A stretch of DNA of 21,290 bases, from positions 1 to 21,290 of the forward strand of contig JAIRXZ010000017.1 of assembly GCA_031267995.1 (NCBI GenBank), in the 5' to 3' direction. Every line of letters begins with the position of its first letter. The stretch's first letter is position 1. Source of the stretch: Odoribacteraceae bacterium. Its GTDB lineage: Bacteria > Bacteroidota > Bacteroidia > Bacteroidales > Marinifilaceae. The notes beneath the pieces are model-generated. The model searched no databases. It saw only the letters and a list, made by a program, of their open reading frames with translations, and had not been told where the DNA came from. The position numbers and the translations under genes are program-made. Below, one piece after another: positions 6,789-17,100 of the stretch.

Positions 6789-9700
6789 CTATTTTTTGTC
6801 ATACACGATGTTTACCGGGCCGATCAAACCGGACTCGAACAGGGCAGAATCTTTCCCGTAGGGACGGTACGAGGCAAACGTGTACCTTCCGCTCGTGCGC
6901 GCTTTGCCTTCGAGCAACCAGCCAGGCCAGTTCCCGCGGTCGGGGCCGTCGTAAGGCAACTGTTCGTCGCCGATCATCCGGTTCGACCAGAGGTTCACCA
7001 CTTCGATTTCGAGTTGGTTGTTTTTCGATTTCACGGCGCCGGTAATATTCACGCGCCACGGCTCTGTCCACACCACCCCAAGCTCTTTCCCGTTGAGACG
7101 CACGCGCGCCATGCTCTTCACCTTGCCCAAGTCAAGATACAGGACGACACCCTTTTCATGGTCGGGCATGTCGAACGACTGCCGGTAGAAAGCCGTTCCG
7201 GAGTAATACTTTATCCCCTCGTCGGGATGCGTACGCCAGTCCGCGAGAGTATCAAAAACGATCGAGGCAGGCCCTCCCCATTTGGGATCGAACGAAACCG
7301 TCCACGGCTTGTCCAGCGTCGCGAGCGTTGCCGTTCGCGAGAAATTTGTCGTTGTCGTCTGCTTGCGCGCCTTCTTTCGGAACACGATGAAATACCCCTC
7401 GTCCACGTCGAAATCCAGCGGGATGCTCGTCAACCCTTTGTCGTCCGCGTACTCGGGCAGGGCGATCATCCGTCCCGTCACCGGATTCCAAAGCTCCGGC
7501 TGCTTCCCGCTGATTCTAAACGTGCCAACCGTGCGAACAGGCTGCCCGGTGCGGTTCGAGACGAAGTATATATCGACATCCGTCATCGTCCGGTGCATGT
7601 AGCGCACGTTCCCGGTAGAAGAAACAAAATCCGGCGGGATAACATCCGACAGGATCTTCGCCGTCACGTCATAATGTGGATAAAGCCCGTCGGCGCGGGA
7701 TTGCAGCTCCTCTCCCCAGACGATCTTGCCCTTGCCGAAAGCCCGCGCGGCAAGCGTTTCAGGAAGACCACCCTCGCCCCAAAGCTCGCGTGCAAGCCCC
7801 TGCACCTCCGCGTCGCAGGCCGGATAACCCACGAGGCTCGGCGACTGTCTCGGCGGCAGCCCCACGACCGTCGCCCCCTCGCGCACAAGCTCCATGATTT
7901 TCCTCAACATCTCCGGCGTCATCGTCTCGAAACGCGGCAGCGCCAGCAGTCGGTACGACGCCCCGCTCGGGAAAACCACGCGCCCCTCCTTCACCGTCGC
8001 CTTGTAGATCATACTTGGCGGACAAGCATCGAAATTATACCCCTTCCGATCGGGCAACATCGGGTTATTGCCTTCGAGCGCCGACGCCGGGGCGCGAAAC
8101 ACGTGCGGCGCCCCCTCCGGGCACAGGTAAAGCACGTCCGCGACGGTGCGTCCCTGTTGAAGCATGAACTGCCCGCGCGCCACGTAATCGTGATACGCCC
8201 GCGAGAGATACCACCACGTCTGGTTGCGATCCCAGTTCACCCCGTACGGCCCCATCGTCATCCCCGGCCGCAAGCTATCCGGCAGCGCCTGGTGCACGAA
8301 CGTGTGATACATGAAACGGTTAACACCCGCCGCCCACGCCCATTCGCCCTGATTCTTGATCGTCGCGGGATCGGACGTCCACGCGTCCCCGTTCGTCGTG
8401 AACGACTCGGCGGGAACCACCGCCTGTCCCAGCAAATGCGCCGCCGACGCCCCCTCCCCCGTGCTAAACGAAGTATTGTGATTCCCCCCCCGTCGGTACC
8501 CCCTGCTATTCCAAAACTCGCACATCGGCACGTCGCTCGCCACCGCGAGTTCCAGATCGGACAGCGGCGTCATATCATAAGGCTCCACGGACAATCCCAT
8601 CCCGTACCGGCGCGCGTACCGGCGGATATGCCCCGCGTGATACTCCAGCACCAACTCCTGCGCCGTCAGTCGCATATCCCACAGAAACCGCTCGCTCACC
8701 TCCCGGCTCTCCACCATCACGCCGGCATACACGGGATAAAACGGTTGGGGATCATACCCCCGGCGCCCCGTAAACTCCTCGCGAAAACGAGCAGTCCAAT
8801 TCTGCGACCCCATCTCCCAGCTATCCATGTGCAGCATCTGCAATCCCCCCTTCGCGCTTGCCTTCGTGAAGCCGGCACGTTTAAAAAGCTTCTCGGTAAA
8901 CTGCTCGAAATGATGATTCAGCGCCACGGTATCAAACTTGTCAGCCTCCATCCCAAGCCCCGGCACGGGCGCCGGCCGCGTGGCATTACCGTTATTGCGG
9001 CTCCCGAAACGCGCCACCGTCCACTTCCCCTCCGGCACCTCCCAGGTCAGGGAACCGTCCGCCTGCAGGAGCGCGGTAAGATCGATCACCTCACTCTTCC
9101 CCACCGGTTTATCATCGGGACGCGCCGCGTACGAGCCGTACGTCGAAAGAAACTCCTTCACCCCGAACGACACCGAACTATACGGTTTGCGATAATACAG
9201 CGCCCGCTCCTCGATCTCCCTCATCTTCAAATAAGCGCCATCCACCACGTACCCGGTATCGATCCGCGTGGTCGCCGCTGGAAACGCCAGCACGGCAACA
9301 TCCTTGTAAAACCCTTCCCACTCCTCCTTTATAGCAGGCTCGTGCCTGAAGAAAGGGGCCTTCGGGTCGGGCTTCGGCAGATTAAACGTCCGCCTTCCCG
9401 CCCCTTCCACCTCCGTCGAGGAGAACACGAGATGCTGCATCGACTCCTCGCCCTTCACCCACGGCCCGCCGCTGCCCGTCCACCCTGGCCCCACGCCCAG
9501 CGTGATCCCTATCTCGAGCCGTTCGCACTCGTGCACCGCGAAGGCAAACAGATCCTGCCACTCCTCGCTCAGGAAATCGACCTTCCCCCGGGGCACGCCA
9601 ACGTTCACCTCCAGGAACAGCACGTGACCGATACCCGCCTCTTTCATCGCCTCCAAATCCTTGGTAACGCTTTCGCGCGAAAAGCTCCCGTCCATAAAAT

Positions 9701-9848
9701 ACCAGTAGACCCCGGCTCTCGCGCTTGCCGGTGGATTTTGAAATCCCTTTTCGAGTTTAGCAACCTCGTTATCACCGTTACCCGGTACGCTGAATGACAA
9801 TCCGGTTATCATCAATCCGGCCATCAGCGCCACAATAGTAGTCTTCAT
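6789..9848 (-). CDS. Secreted glycoside hydrolase, GH106-like (alpha-L-rhamnosidase family)
   Basis: A protein of about 1019 residues with an N-terminal signal peptide (MKTTIVALMAGLMITG, no lipobox cysteine), so it is probably periplasmic. Near the mature N-terminus FQNPPASARAGVYWYFMDGSFS followed by KDLEAMKEAGIGHVLFLEV (given in pieces; about residues 36-80) matches the opening of GH106 enzymes, where a Trp/Tyr-rich strand and a KDLEAMKEAGIG helix begin the barrel. Further acidic segments typical of the catalytic centre are DSWEMGSQNW, SVEPYDM, CEFWN and PAESFTTNGDAW, between about 340 and 490. The C-terminus (about 910-985: VLYLDLGKVKSMARVRLNGK, then GVVWTEPWRV) is a galactose-binding-like sugar-binding domain. 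I chose the ATG at 9846-9848; a GTG nine bases upstream is an alternative. The family assignment is from recall of conserved blocks; rhamnose as the actual product is inferred. A 21-bp repeat array lies upstream. Confidence 0.84.
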   Translation of the reverse strand: MKTTIVALMAGLMITGLSFSVPGNGDNEVAKLEKGFQNPPASARAGVYWYFMDGSFSRESVTKDLEAMKEAGIGHVLFLEVNVGVPRGKVDFLSEEWQDLFAFAVHECERLEIGITLGVGPGWTGSGGPWVKGEESMQHLVFSSTEVEGAGRRTFNLPKPDPKAPFFRHEPAIKEEWEGFYKDVAVLAFPAATTRIDTGYVVDGAYLKMREIEERALYYRKPYSSVSFGVKEFLSTYGSYAARPDDKPVGKSEVIDLTALLQADGSLTWEVPEGKWTVARFGSRNNGNATRPAPVPGLGMEADKFDTVALNHHFEQFTEKLFKRAGFTKASAKGGLQMLHMDSWEMGSQNWTARFREEFTGRRGYDPQPFYPVYAGVMVESREVSERFLWDMRLTAQELVLEYHAGHIRRYARRYGMGLSVEPYDMTPLSDLELAVASDVPMCEFWNSRGYRRGGNHNTSFSTGEGASAAHLLGQAVVPAESFTTNGDAWTSDPATIKNQGEWAWAAGVNRFMYHTFVHQALPDSLRPGMTMGPYGVNWDRNQTWWYLSRAYHDYVARGQFMLQQGRTVADVLYLCPEGAPHVFRAPASALEGNNPMLPDRKGYNFDACPPSMIYKATVKEGRVVFPSGASYRLLALPRFETMTPEMLRKIMELVREGATVVGLPPRQSPSLVGYPACDAEVQGLARELWGEGGLPETLAARAFGKGKIVWGEELQSRADGLYPHYDVTAKILSDVIPPDFVSSTGNVRYMHRTMTDVDIYFVSNRTGQPVRTVGTFRISGKQPELWNPVTGRMIALPEYADDKGLTSIPLDFDVDEGYFIVFRKKARKQTTTTNFSRTATLATLDKPWTVSFDPKWGGPASIVFDTLADWRTHPDEGIKYYSGTAFYRQSFDMPDHEKGVVLYLDLGKVKSMARVRLNGKELGVVWTEPWRVNITGAVKSKNNQLEIEVVNLWSNRMIGDEQLPYDGPDRGNWPGWLLEGKARTSGRYTFASYRPYGKDSALFESGLIGPVNIVYDKK

Positions 9849-9978
9849 TTTTTTCACGTTAGTAATGATTTAGTTCATGCATAAAAAATAACCTGTTTCG
9901 CGCCGGCGAAGTTAAAAAATAAAAATGAATCCACGCGGTGGAACACGAAAATGGCTCGCGCGGGTGAAAAAGTAAGAA

Positions 9979-10167
9979 TCCCACACCATGTTTTAGATTT
10001 CCCACACCATGTTTTAAAATTCCCACACGATGGATAAACTTCATCCATCGTGTTGGAAAGTTTATCCATCGTGTGGGATTTTTAAAACATGGTGTTGGAA
10101 ACTTTATCCATCGTGTGGGAAATCTAAAACATGGTGTGGGAAGGTCGATCCATCGTGAAAACCCTTT
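9979..10167. repeat. 21-bp tandem repeat array with an orientation switch (about 9 units)
   Basis: Nine consecutive 21-base units start at 9979, 10000, 10021, 10042, 10063, 10084, 10105, 10126 and 10147, the last partly degenerate. The first three read CCCACACCATG or CCCACACGATGG; the rest carry the reverse complement (CATGGTGTGGG or CCATCGTGTGGG). The switch at about 10041 creates a 10-bp inverted repeat, ACACGATGGA with TCCATCGTGT (10026-10035 and 10044-10053). Two core types, CCATCGTG and ACATGGTG, alternate in units five to nine. There are no unique spacers, so it is not CRISPR. The sequence is open in several frames because 21 is a multiple of three, giving heptapeptides such as LKHGVGN. 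Confidence 0.93.
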
Positions 10168-10269
10168 CACCTTTCCCGTGCCGATTCTCTTTTCGCGCGA
10201 GTGGGGAGCGGCATCACGACAAAGAAAATCTCCAACACACTCGATAAAATCTCGACAGGCTCGCCGGCG

Positions 10270-10313
10270 AAAAAAAGAGAGGCCGGGAGGAGTACATTGA
10301 CACCCTCCCGGCC
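10270..10313 (-). terminator. Rho-independent terminator of the SusC/SusD operon
   Basis: A perfect ten-base-pair stem, GGCCGGGAGG with CCTCCCGGCC (10281-10290 and 10304-10313), 13-base loop, followed on the minus strand by TCTCTTTTTTT. It lies about 60 bases past the stop codon of the PKD-like lipoprotein gene and closes the operon. Confidence 0.88.
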
Positions 10314-10373
10314 GGGGAACATAACAAATGTTATCGCGTGATCGTCCTTGTCGCGCGCGGCGCGGCGCGGGCG

Positions 10374-11921
10374 TTACCAGCTATCGTTGGTGAAGCGGCT
10401 GTTTGACCCGCCGTACTTCCAGAGCACGCTGACGATCCTGCCCAGGTTGGCCGCGGACTCGAACACTTTGCCGTTTTGCCAGGCGTTGGTGGGGTCTAAC
10501 AGTACGGGATCCGTCACCATGATGATGCAGAATTTGCCCGTGGCAAGGGCGACGCCCAACGCCTCGCCGCCGACGTCCGGGTCGATGCTGTTGTCCGCGC
10601 GGGTGAGGAGGGTGATGTCCGTCCCGAAGTCGTGCACCTCCTGGAGAAATTGCTGCTCGATGCCGTTGATTACCCTGAATTCGACGGAGTATAGCTTGCC
10701 GCCGACGGCGAAGAAGATGTACTTCCCGTCCGACCGGAGGGCGTACGGCGTGTTGTCCGTCACCAGCCCGTTGCCGGCGAACGGTTGTTGTATCCAGGCG
10801 GACATGGTGAGGTTCAGGCCGCTCCTGGACACGGTGAAGGATTGTACCTCGTAGCTGCCGTCCGTTTTCTTGAGGATGTTTCGGAGGTTGGTGATGTTCT
10901 GGGTGTTTAGCGCCCGGTGGTCGGCGGCGTAGACGAGGCGGTCGGCGCCCATGTTGTTGACGGAGGTGAAGCCGGCGGGGGCGGCGCCCTCGTTGATCGT
11001 CAGTTCCGCTCCCATGGTGGCGATGTTGTTGTTGCCGGGATAGGTTTCGCTGGTGATGGCCAGGAGGCGGTTGTTTCCCTCGTCGTGCGTCCAGAGCGAG
11101 AAGGTGTAGGGGTGCGTGGGGATGATCCGCCCGACGCGCGTGCCGGGACGGGCGAAGTAGTGGGGCATGTTCATGAAGTAGGTGGCGTGCAGCACGCCGG
11201 AGACGGGGTTGACGCGGACGTAGAGGTTGCCGTCGTCGCCGAGCAGGGCGTCGACGCCCATGTTGTAGTATCCGGAGATGATGTTGACGCCGGCGGGGTA
11301 GGCGCCGCCGGAAAATTCGTCGCTGAGTAATACCGCTCGTTCGAGGTTCTGCCCGTTGAGGGAGAGGCTGCCGCTCTGCTGGAAGATGATGATTTCGTCC
11401 AGCGAGTTGACGGTGCTGGTGGCCAGGGCGAGGGGGCCGGCGCCGAGGGGGTCGGCGGCGAACATGTCGAGGTATGGCGTGTAGCGTCCCGTTTCGTTGC
11501 TTCGGCCGAGGAAGTGGAAGGCCGTCTTCCCCTCCTTTTCGGCCAGGAGGGCGAAGCCGTACTTGTAGGGCGAGTCGACGCGGACGCTGGTGGTTGCCCT
11601 GTAGGCGATGCCGTGGCGATCCTTGACGTACAGCTCCAGGGTGATGTTGTTGTTGATGTACGTGGGGACGTAGGCGAGGTTCAACTCGGTGGAGATGTCG
11701 TGGGAGTTTTCGCGCCAGAGGAAGGTGAAGCCGGCGGTGTCGGCGGGGTTGGCGAAGGTGAGTTCCGGGAAGAAGCGGGCGGTGTCCACCAGCGTGATGG
11801 TGGTTTGCGAGGGGAGGCCGCCGATGGTGACTTCGTTTATCTCGACGTAGTCGTAGTGTCCCTTGTCCTCGTAGCACCCGGCGGCGAGGCAGGCGGCGAG
11901 TATGCATGCTATATTTTTCAT
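10374..11921 (-). CDS. PKD-like family surface lipoprotein
   Basis: A 515-residue lipoprotein: signal peptide MKNIACILAACLAAGC with the lipidated cysteine at residue 16 (LAAGC), followed by YEDKGHYDY, the acidic start common in SusC/SusD-associated PKD-like lipoproteins and a likely surface-export signal. Residues about 25-115 look like a beta-sandwich (PKD-like) segment with repeated strand patterns such as FTFLWRENSHD and ITLELYVKDRHG. The remaining 400 residues are beta-rich and repeat-like (KYGFALLAEKEGK, GGKLYSVEFRV), possibly a propeller. It is the last gene of the operon, 24 bases after the DUF4843 gene. A role in holding the substrate at the SusC/SusD complex is inferred from position; no enzymatic motif is seen. 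Confidence 0.85.
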   Translation of the reverse strand: MKNIACILAACLAAGCYEDKGHYDYVEINEVTIGGLPSQTTITLVDTARFFPELTFANPADTAGFTFLWRENSHDISTELNLAYVPTYINNNITLELYVKDRHGIAYRATTSVRVDSPYKYGFALLAEKEGKTAFHFLGRSNETGRYTPYLDMFAADPLGAGPLALATSTVNSLDEIIIFQQSGSLSLNGQNLERAVLLSDEFSGGAYPAGVNIISGYYNMGVDALLGDDGNLYVRVNPVSGVLHATYFMNMPHYFARPGTRVGRIIPTHPYTFSLWTHDEGNNRLLAITSETYPGNNNIATMGAELTINEGAAPAGFTSVNNMGADRLVYAADHRALNTQNITNLRNILKKTDGSYEVQSFTVSRSGLNLTMSAWIQQPFAGNGLVTDNTPYALRSDGKYIFFAVGGKLYSVEFRVINGIEQQFLQEVHDFGTDITLLTRADNSIDPDVGGEALGVALATGKFCIIMVTDPVLLDPTNAWQNGKVFESAANLGRIVSVLWKYGGSNSRFTNDSW

Positions 11922-11945
11922 GATAGTTGTTATTAAGTCGTTAAG

Positions 11946-12644
11946 TTAACCTCCGATGAGGGCCACGGACATTACCGTGAAGTTGTCGTCCTCGTACACG
12001 GTGTGGCCGGCGGCGGCTTGTTCGCGGAGCCAGTTTTTGAAGATGAGGGTGTAGTACCGCTTGTCGTAGTACTCCATGCCGGTCATGTCGCCGACGCCGG
12101 TGACCTGGATGAAGAGGCGGTATTTGCTGTCGGAGTAGCGGCCGAGGAAGGCGCTTTCCATGGTGCTGTCCCACCAGGAGGGGCGGGTGATCCTGTCCGT
12201 GTACCAGAGGACGAAGACGGTGCGCTCCGTTTCGCCTACCAGCAGCTCGTCCGACCCGCTGACGCGGAGGGCGAGCCGTATGGAGCCGCTTTGGAGGTCG
12301 GGCGTCTTGACGAGCTTCACGTAGAAGGTGTCCGCCACGGCATTTGCCTTGATGGCGAAGGTGGCGGGGAGCGCGTAATTCGCGGCGGGGGCGGTGGTGT
12401 AATTGTCGATGACGTCGACGTTGTAGGCGCGGTCGCGGTTGGCGGCCTTGCCGATTAGCGATACCACCACGGGGTAGTTGTACTCGTTGTCGGTGGGGTA
12501 CGACACGAAGGAGAAGGAGGAGGAGTCCACGAATCGCCGCGCGAAATGCACGTAATTGTCCGCGTCGTACACCGTGATATGGTCTCGCTGGCAGGCCGCG
12601 ATCGCCAGCAGCAGCGCGGCTATGGGTAAAAGATATCTCTTCAT
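11946..12644 (-). CDS. DUF4843 domain lipoprotein
   Basis: A 232-residue lipoprotein with signal peptide MKRYLLPIAALLLAIAAC (lipobox AIAAC, Cys18). The mature part starts with DADNYVHFARR, a conserved opening of DUF4843 proteins, and continues as beta-rich segments (PVVVSLIGKAANRDRAYNV, FAIKANAVADTFYVKLV) ending in an aromatic-rich part (WYTDRITRPSWWD, YYDKRYYTLIFKNWL). This family is found almost only beside SusC/SusD pairs with a PKD-like lipoprotein; the molecular role is unknown, and a surface substrate-binding accessory is the usual assumption. It is spaced 12 bases from the SusD gene. Confidence 0.86.
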   Translation of the reverse strand: MKRYLLPIAALLLAIAACQRDHITVYDADNYVHFARRFVDSSSFSFVSYPTDNEYNYPVVVSLIGKAANRDRAYNVDVIDNYTTAPAANYALPATFAIKANAVADTFYVKLVKTPDLQSGSIRLALRVSGSDELLVGETERTVFVLWYTDRITRPSWWDSTMESAFLGRYSDSKYRLFIQVTGVGDMTGMEYYDKRYYTLIFKNWLREQAAAGHTVYEDDNFTVMSVALIGG

Positions 12645-12656
12645 AACATTTATTGT

Positions 12657-14171
12657 TTATAGCCCGTAGGCGGTTTCGTTATTCGGGTAGTCGGGAGTAA
12701 ACTTTTCGGGCGTCATCTGGACGTTTGCCGGGCCGTTAAAGACATTCCGGTTGAGGCGTTTGAACATGTAGAATACTTGTCCCTCCGTCAGCCCCTCGCG
12801 GATTATGTCGTTGATGAGCGCCGTTTTGAAATCGCCCTCCCCGTCGGCGTTGGTGTCGGTATTATCGATGGGGATATTGGCGTCGTTCGTTCCCCGCTGG
12901 AGTTTAAGCACGCGGAAGAGATCCCTCGCCTCGGCGAAGCGTTGCTGCTCCATCAGGCACTCGATCATGATGTGGTACATCTCCGGGAAGCGAATCACCG
13001 TCTGCAGCGGCCCCTGGTAATTGGCCACCTCCAACGCGGCGGGCGACGTGCCGGCGGGGCGCTTCCAAACGATATACTGGTTGTCGCGGAACAGCCCCTG
13101 GTAGCGGTAATCATTCGTCTCGACGCCAAACAGGTCGGCCATGTTTTTCATGGTAAACATGGGGTAGTACGCCGAGTAAAGGGAGGTGCGCGCCACCGCC
13201 TCGTAGTTATTGTAGTTCTCCTGATCGTAGAAGGCCAGGAGCGCCTCCGTCCATCGCTTGGTGTGGATATTGTCCACGTTGTTGTTCGACTGGTTGGCCA
13301 CCGGCGTCCACAGGTAGCGGCCGCGCTGGTGGACGGAGTAGACGGCGCTGGCGTGTTCGTAAGCCCTCGTCCTGTCGCCCATCCACATGTAGATGCGCGC
13401 CAGCAGCGCCCTGGCCGCCCAGTAATTCATCCGCGTCCCCCGGTAATTGATAAACTCGTCGCTCCCCCAGGAGGCGGCGTGCTGGCCGCTCTTGAAACGG
13501 TGGGTGACGACGCGGCTCCACGATTCGAAGGCCACCGTGTCCACGGGCGCCAGCAGCTCGCAGGCTCGTTGCATGTCCCCGACGATGTAAATCAGGGCGG
13601 AATCGAGGTCGAGGCGGACGGGTTGGTAAGTCGGGTAGACCGTCACGTAGGGGATCGCCGGGCCGGTGTAGCCCGTCGAGGGCGCCTGGACGAAGAGGCG
13701 CAGCATTTCGAAATGCAACAGGGAGCGGATGCCGTACATCTCTCCGAGGATCAGGTCTTTTTCCACCTGCCCGTGGACGAAGAAGGAGGAGTCCTTCTTG
13801 ACGGCCTCCTGGATGATGTTGTTGCAATTGGCGATGATGTTGTAAGATCTCGCCCACACGCGCTCGGTGATTGATTGCAGGTCGGAGTGTTTCCAATCGT
13901 AGTTGGCCACCCTGTTTTGCGCGTCCGAGAGGTAGTAACTCCCCTGGTAATGCTGCGCCAGGAGGCTGGCGAAACCCCACGTGAGGTTCTCGCCGTAGAG
14001 ATCCCTCGAGGAGATCTGCCGGTAGATGCCGTTCACGGCGATGCGGATACCGTCGCCATCGCTAAAGACCTCCTCTTGAAGCAGCACGTCGTTCGATCTC
14101 ACCTCCAGCCAGTCGTTGCACGAGAGCAGGCAGAGTGACAGACAAACGGTCAATAATTTTATTGTTTTCAT
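12657..14171 (-). CDS. SusD/RagB-family substrate-binding lipoprotein
   Basis: A 504-residue outer-membrane lipoprotein that would form the lid over the SusC channel and capture the substrate at the cell surface. The signal peptide MKTIKLLTVCLSLCLLSC carries a lipobox (Cys18), followed by NDWLEVRSNDVLLQEEVFSD, the typical SusD opening. NVFNGPANVQMTPEKFTPDYP near the end and the tetratricopeptide-like helices between about 70 and 270 (ITERVWARSYNIIANCNNII, YWAARALLARIYMWMGDR) also fit. It lies 18 bases after the SusC stop, so it is co-transcribed. The length is at the lower-middle of the family (about 480-600). Its ligand cannot be read from sequence. Confidence 0.95.
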   Translation of the reverse strand: MKTIKLLTVCLSLCLLSCNDWLEVRSNDVLLQEEVFSDGDGIRIAVNGIYRQISSRDLYGENLTWGFASLLAQHYQGSYYLSDAQNRVANYDWKHSDLQSITERVWARSYNIIANCNNIIQEAVKKDSSFFVHGQVEKDLILGEMYGIRSLLHFEMLRLFVQAPSTGYTGPAIPYVTVYPTYQPVRLDLDSALIYIVGDMQRACELLAPVDTVAFESWSRVVTHRFKSGQHAASWGSDEFINYRGTRMNYWAARALLARIYMWMGDRTRAYEHASAVYSVHQRGRYLWTPVANQSNNNVDNIHTKRWTEALLAFYDQENYNNYEAVARTSLYSAYYPMFTMKNMADLFGVETNDYRYQGLFRDNQYIVWKRPAGTSPAALEVANYQGPLQTVIRFPEMYHIMIECLMEQQRFAEARDLFRVLKLQRGTNDANIPIDNTDTNADGEGDFKTALINDIIREGLTEGQVFYMFKRLNRNVFNGPANVQMTPEKFTPDYPNNETAYGL

Positions 14172-14189
14172 GATTTTTACTGTTTAGCG

Positions 14190-17100
14190 TTAGAAAGCGG
14201 CGTTTAATGTCAACGTGAAGGTGCGCGCGAAGGGATAATCCAAGCCCATCTCTTGCTTGATGGACGACCAGATGGCAACGTCTTTCATGTTCAGCGATAC
14301 GCGCAGTTGGGTGAAGCCGATCGAGCGGAGCATCTGCTTGTCCAGGTCGTAGCCCAGGGTCATGGAGTTAAATTTAAGCGTGTTGTCCTCCTGGACGAAA
14401 CGCGAGGTGGGGCGCGTGATGTCGTAGCGATCTTGCAATGCCTTCAGCTGGGTGACGTCGCCCGGTTGCTTCCAGCGATCCCTCATCACGCGTCTGTCCG
14501 CGTTGAATTTAAAGAGGTTCACGTTCTCCACGTTGTTCACCAGCGTTTGGTTGTACTTGTCGCCGCCCATCTCGTAGAGGAATGTGGTGTAGAGGGTGAA
14601 ATTTTTGAAGCGGGCGTTCAGCGCCAGCGTACCCTGTGCCAGCGGCTCGGAGTCGCCGATTTTGTGCGTTTCGGTGGATGACCACGTGTAGGTGATCGTC
14701 CCGTCGCGCCTCAGGAAGATCTCCTTGCCGTCGGCGGGGTTGATGCCGAGGGATTCCATGCCGTAGATGGAGGTGAGGGAGTTGCCTGCCTCGTATTTCA
14801 TCACGGGCTGCGCGTACTTGATGTTGTTGTCTACCCCTGCCAGCATGTTGGGCAGGCTGGCGGTTGACGAGTAGCGATAGGCGTCGTAGAAATTGTTCAC
14901 GCGCTCGTTGTAATCCTTCAGGTTTTGGGATATTTCCAGGATTTTGTTCTTGTTGCTCGCCATGTTCCCGCTCAGCATCACGTCCCAATCCTTGCTGGAG
15001 AACACCCGCAGGTTCAGGTAAAGCTCCACGCCCCGGTTCCGCACCCGGCCGATGTTGTCCATGTAACTCTCGAAACCGGAGGAGGCGGGCAGCGGCATGC
15101 TCGAAATCAGGTCGCGGGTCAGCTTGTCGTACCAGTTGAAGCGGAAATAGATCCGCCTTTTCCAGAGCGATGTTTCGAGGCCGACGTCCCAGGTGCGCAT
15201 TTTTTCCCACGTCAAACTCTCGTTGCCAAGCCCCATGAGCCTGCCGCCGATGCCGGTGATGTACCACTGATCCAGCATGAGCGTGAAGATGTGCCGCGAG
15301 GCGTAGGGCGACACGTTCAGCTTTCCCGTCAGCCCGTAGGTGGCTTTCACCTTGAGTTGATCCACGAAGCCGGTCTCCTGCAGGAAGCGATATTTGTGCA
15401 GGTTTATCCCCGCGCCGGTAGACCAGAAGGGCGCCCACCGCCTCTTGGAACCGAACTCGGAGGAGCCGTCCACGCGGTAGGAGGCGTCGAACAGGTAAAT
15501 GTCCTCGAAGCTGTAATTCAAGGCCGCGAATGTCCCGAACAGGCGGGTTTTATTGTCCGAGTAGGTCGGCTTGCTGTCCATCTTGTAGGCGTAGGCCACC
15601 TGGTGACGTTTCGCGTCGGGGAAGCCGGTGTAGTGCTCGGTTTGGTGGTGGGCGCTTGAAGCGTTGGCGTTTAGTCCCGCGGAGAAATTCACGTAGTGCG
15701 ACTTCCACAGGGTGTTGCTGTACGCCGCGAAGGCGTTCACGTTCCAGCCCGTCTCCCTCGTTTTGTTGAGCGTCTTTTGTCCTTTCATGAACCACTCTGT
15801 CATGATCGAGGAGTAGAGCGCCGAGGCGGGATCCGTGAACACGTCGCCCTCCGTCCGCTTGTCGGAGACGGCCAATTGCCCGCGGACGTAGAGGTGATCG
15901 TCCAGCGTCCAGTTCACGCTCAGGTTATTCACCCACTCGTCGTAGGTGGTTTTGTCGTAATTATCCACGCTTGCCTCGTACAGGGGATTTTTCTCGGCGC
16001 TGGTCATGGTAAGTCCCCACATGGGCAAGGTTTTCACGTAATTCCCGTCGGCATCCGCCCACTCGTCGTACGGGTGGCGGACAGAGTAATCGTGGAACGA
16101 TCCGTAGGGGGAGTTCTCCGAACGCGATTGGTGAAACGTGATTTGATCCTTAAACATCAATCCCTTGTAACGGTAATCGAAGGTCAGTCCGGCGCCAATC
16201 CTGTCCCGGAACGACTCCTTCATCACGCCGTTTTGGTTGTTGTAATTCAGGTCTATCGCGAAGCGGATGGACTCCTCGCCCCCCTCCACCGCCACGCTGT
16301 GGTTTTGGTTAAACTCCGTGCGCAGCGGCTGGGAGAGCCAGTAATTGTCCACCCCTTTCAGGATGCGGTTCAGCTTCTGCTGGTACTCCCAGTCCCGTAC
16401 CATCTTGATCCAGTCGTATGTTTGTCCCGTGGCCAAATCCTCCGGCCTCACGTCAAAGAAACCGGCATCCACCTCCGCCGCGAAAGCCTCCTTCGCGTTC
16501 ATCATGTCGTACGAGGAGAGATCCGGCGCCGTCAGGCCGAAATTGCCGCTGTACGTCACGCGAAACTCCCCCGTCCTCAGCGATCGCGTTTCGATCACGA
16601 TCACGCCGTTTGATGCCCGCGAGCCGTACAACGCCGTGGCCGCGGCGTCCTTCAGGATGGTGATATCCTTGATGCGATTGATATCGAAATCGTAAATCTT
16701 CTCCACGCTCACCTCGAAACCGTCCATGATAAACACCGGGAGGTTCGGGTTGTTCACCAGCGCGAAGCGGCTGACGTCGCTGCCGGCGTCGATCAAGTCC
16801 AGCTCCTTCACGTTGGGGACACCCGACCGGCCGCGGATGTAAAATTCGGGTAGCGTGTTGGGGTCAGACCCCATCCGGTCGTTCCGGATCACGCGCAGCG
16901 AGGGGTCGAACACCTGCAACGCGTCGATCAGGTTCCCGCTCGACACGTTGAGGATATCCTCGCGGCTCACCTGGATGGCCGTGCCGGTGAAGCTCGTTTT
17001 CCGCACGTTGGCGTATCCCGTGACCACCACGTCGTCAATGGCCACCGCCATCTCCTTCATCACGATGGAGATTGGGGCGCGTTCTTCCTCCTCGCCCTGC

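Larger units (their letters stand above)
9849..10373. other. Intergenic region upstream of the hydrolase
   Basis: This gap of 525 bases holds no supported gene. From right to left it contains the terminator of the SusC/SusD operon (10270-10313), about 100 bases without recognisable signals, a 21-bp repeat array (9979-10167), and an A/T-rich stretch of about 120 bases before the hydrolase start. I found no full promoter consensus for the hydrolase; TATTTTTT near 9885-9892 on the minus strand is the nearest -7-like sequence. Confidence 0.7.

Noticed and set aside
6765..9797. Plus-strand ORF of 1010 codons opposite the hydrolase
   Set aside because: It mirrors the GH106-like gene on the other strand, is rich in Arg, His and Pro, and shows no domain; it is an artefact of high GC content.
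9979..10167. Transposon ends or attachment site
   Set aside because: No transposase or integrase gene is nearby and no target-site duplication is seen; repeats are tandem and short.
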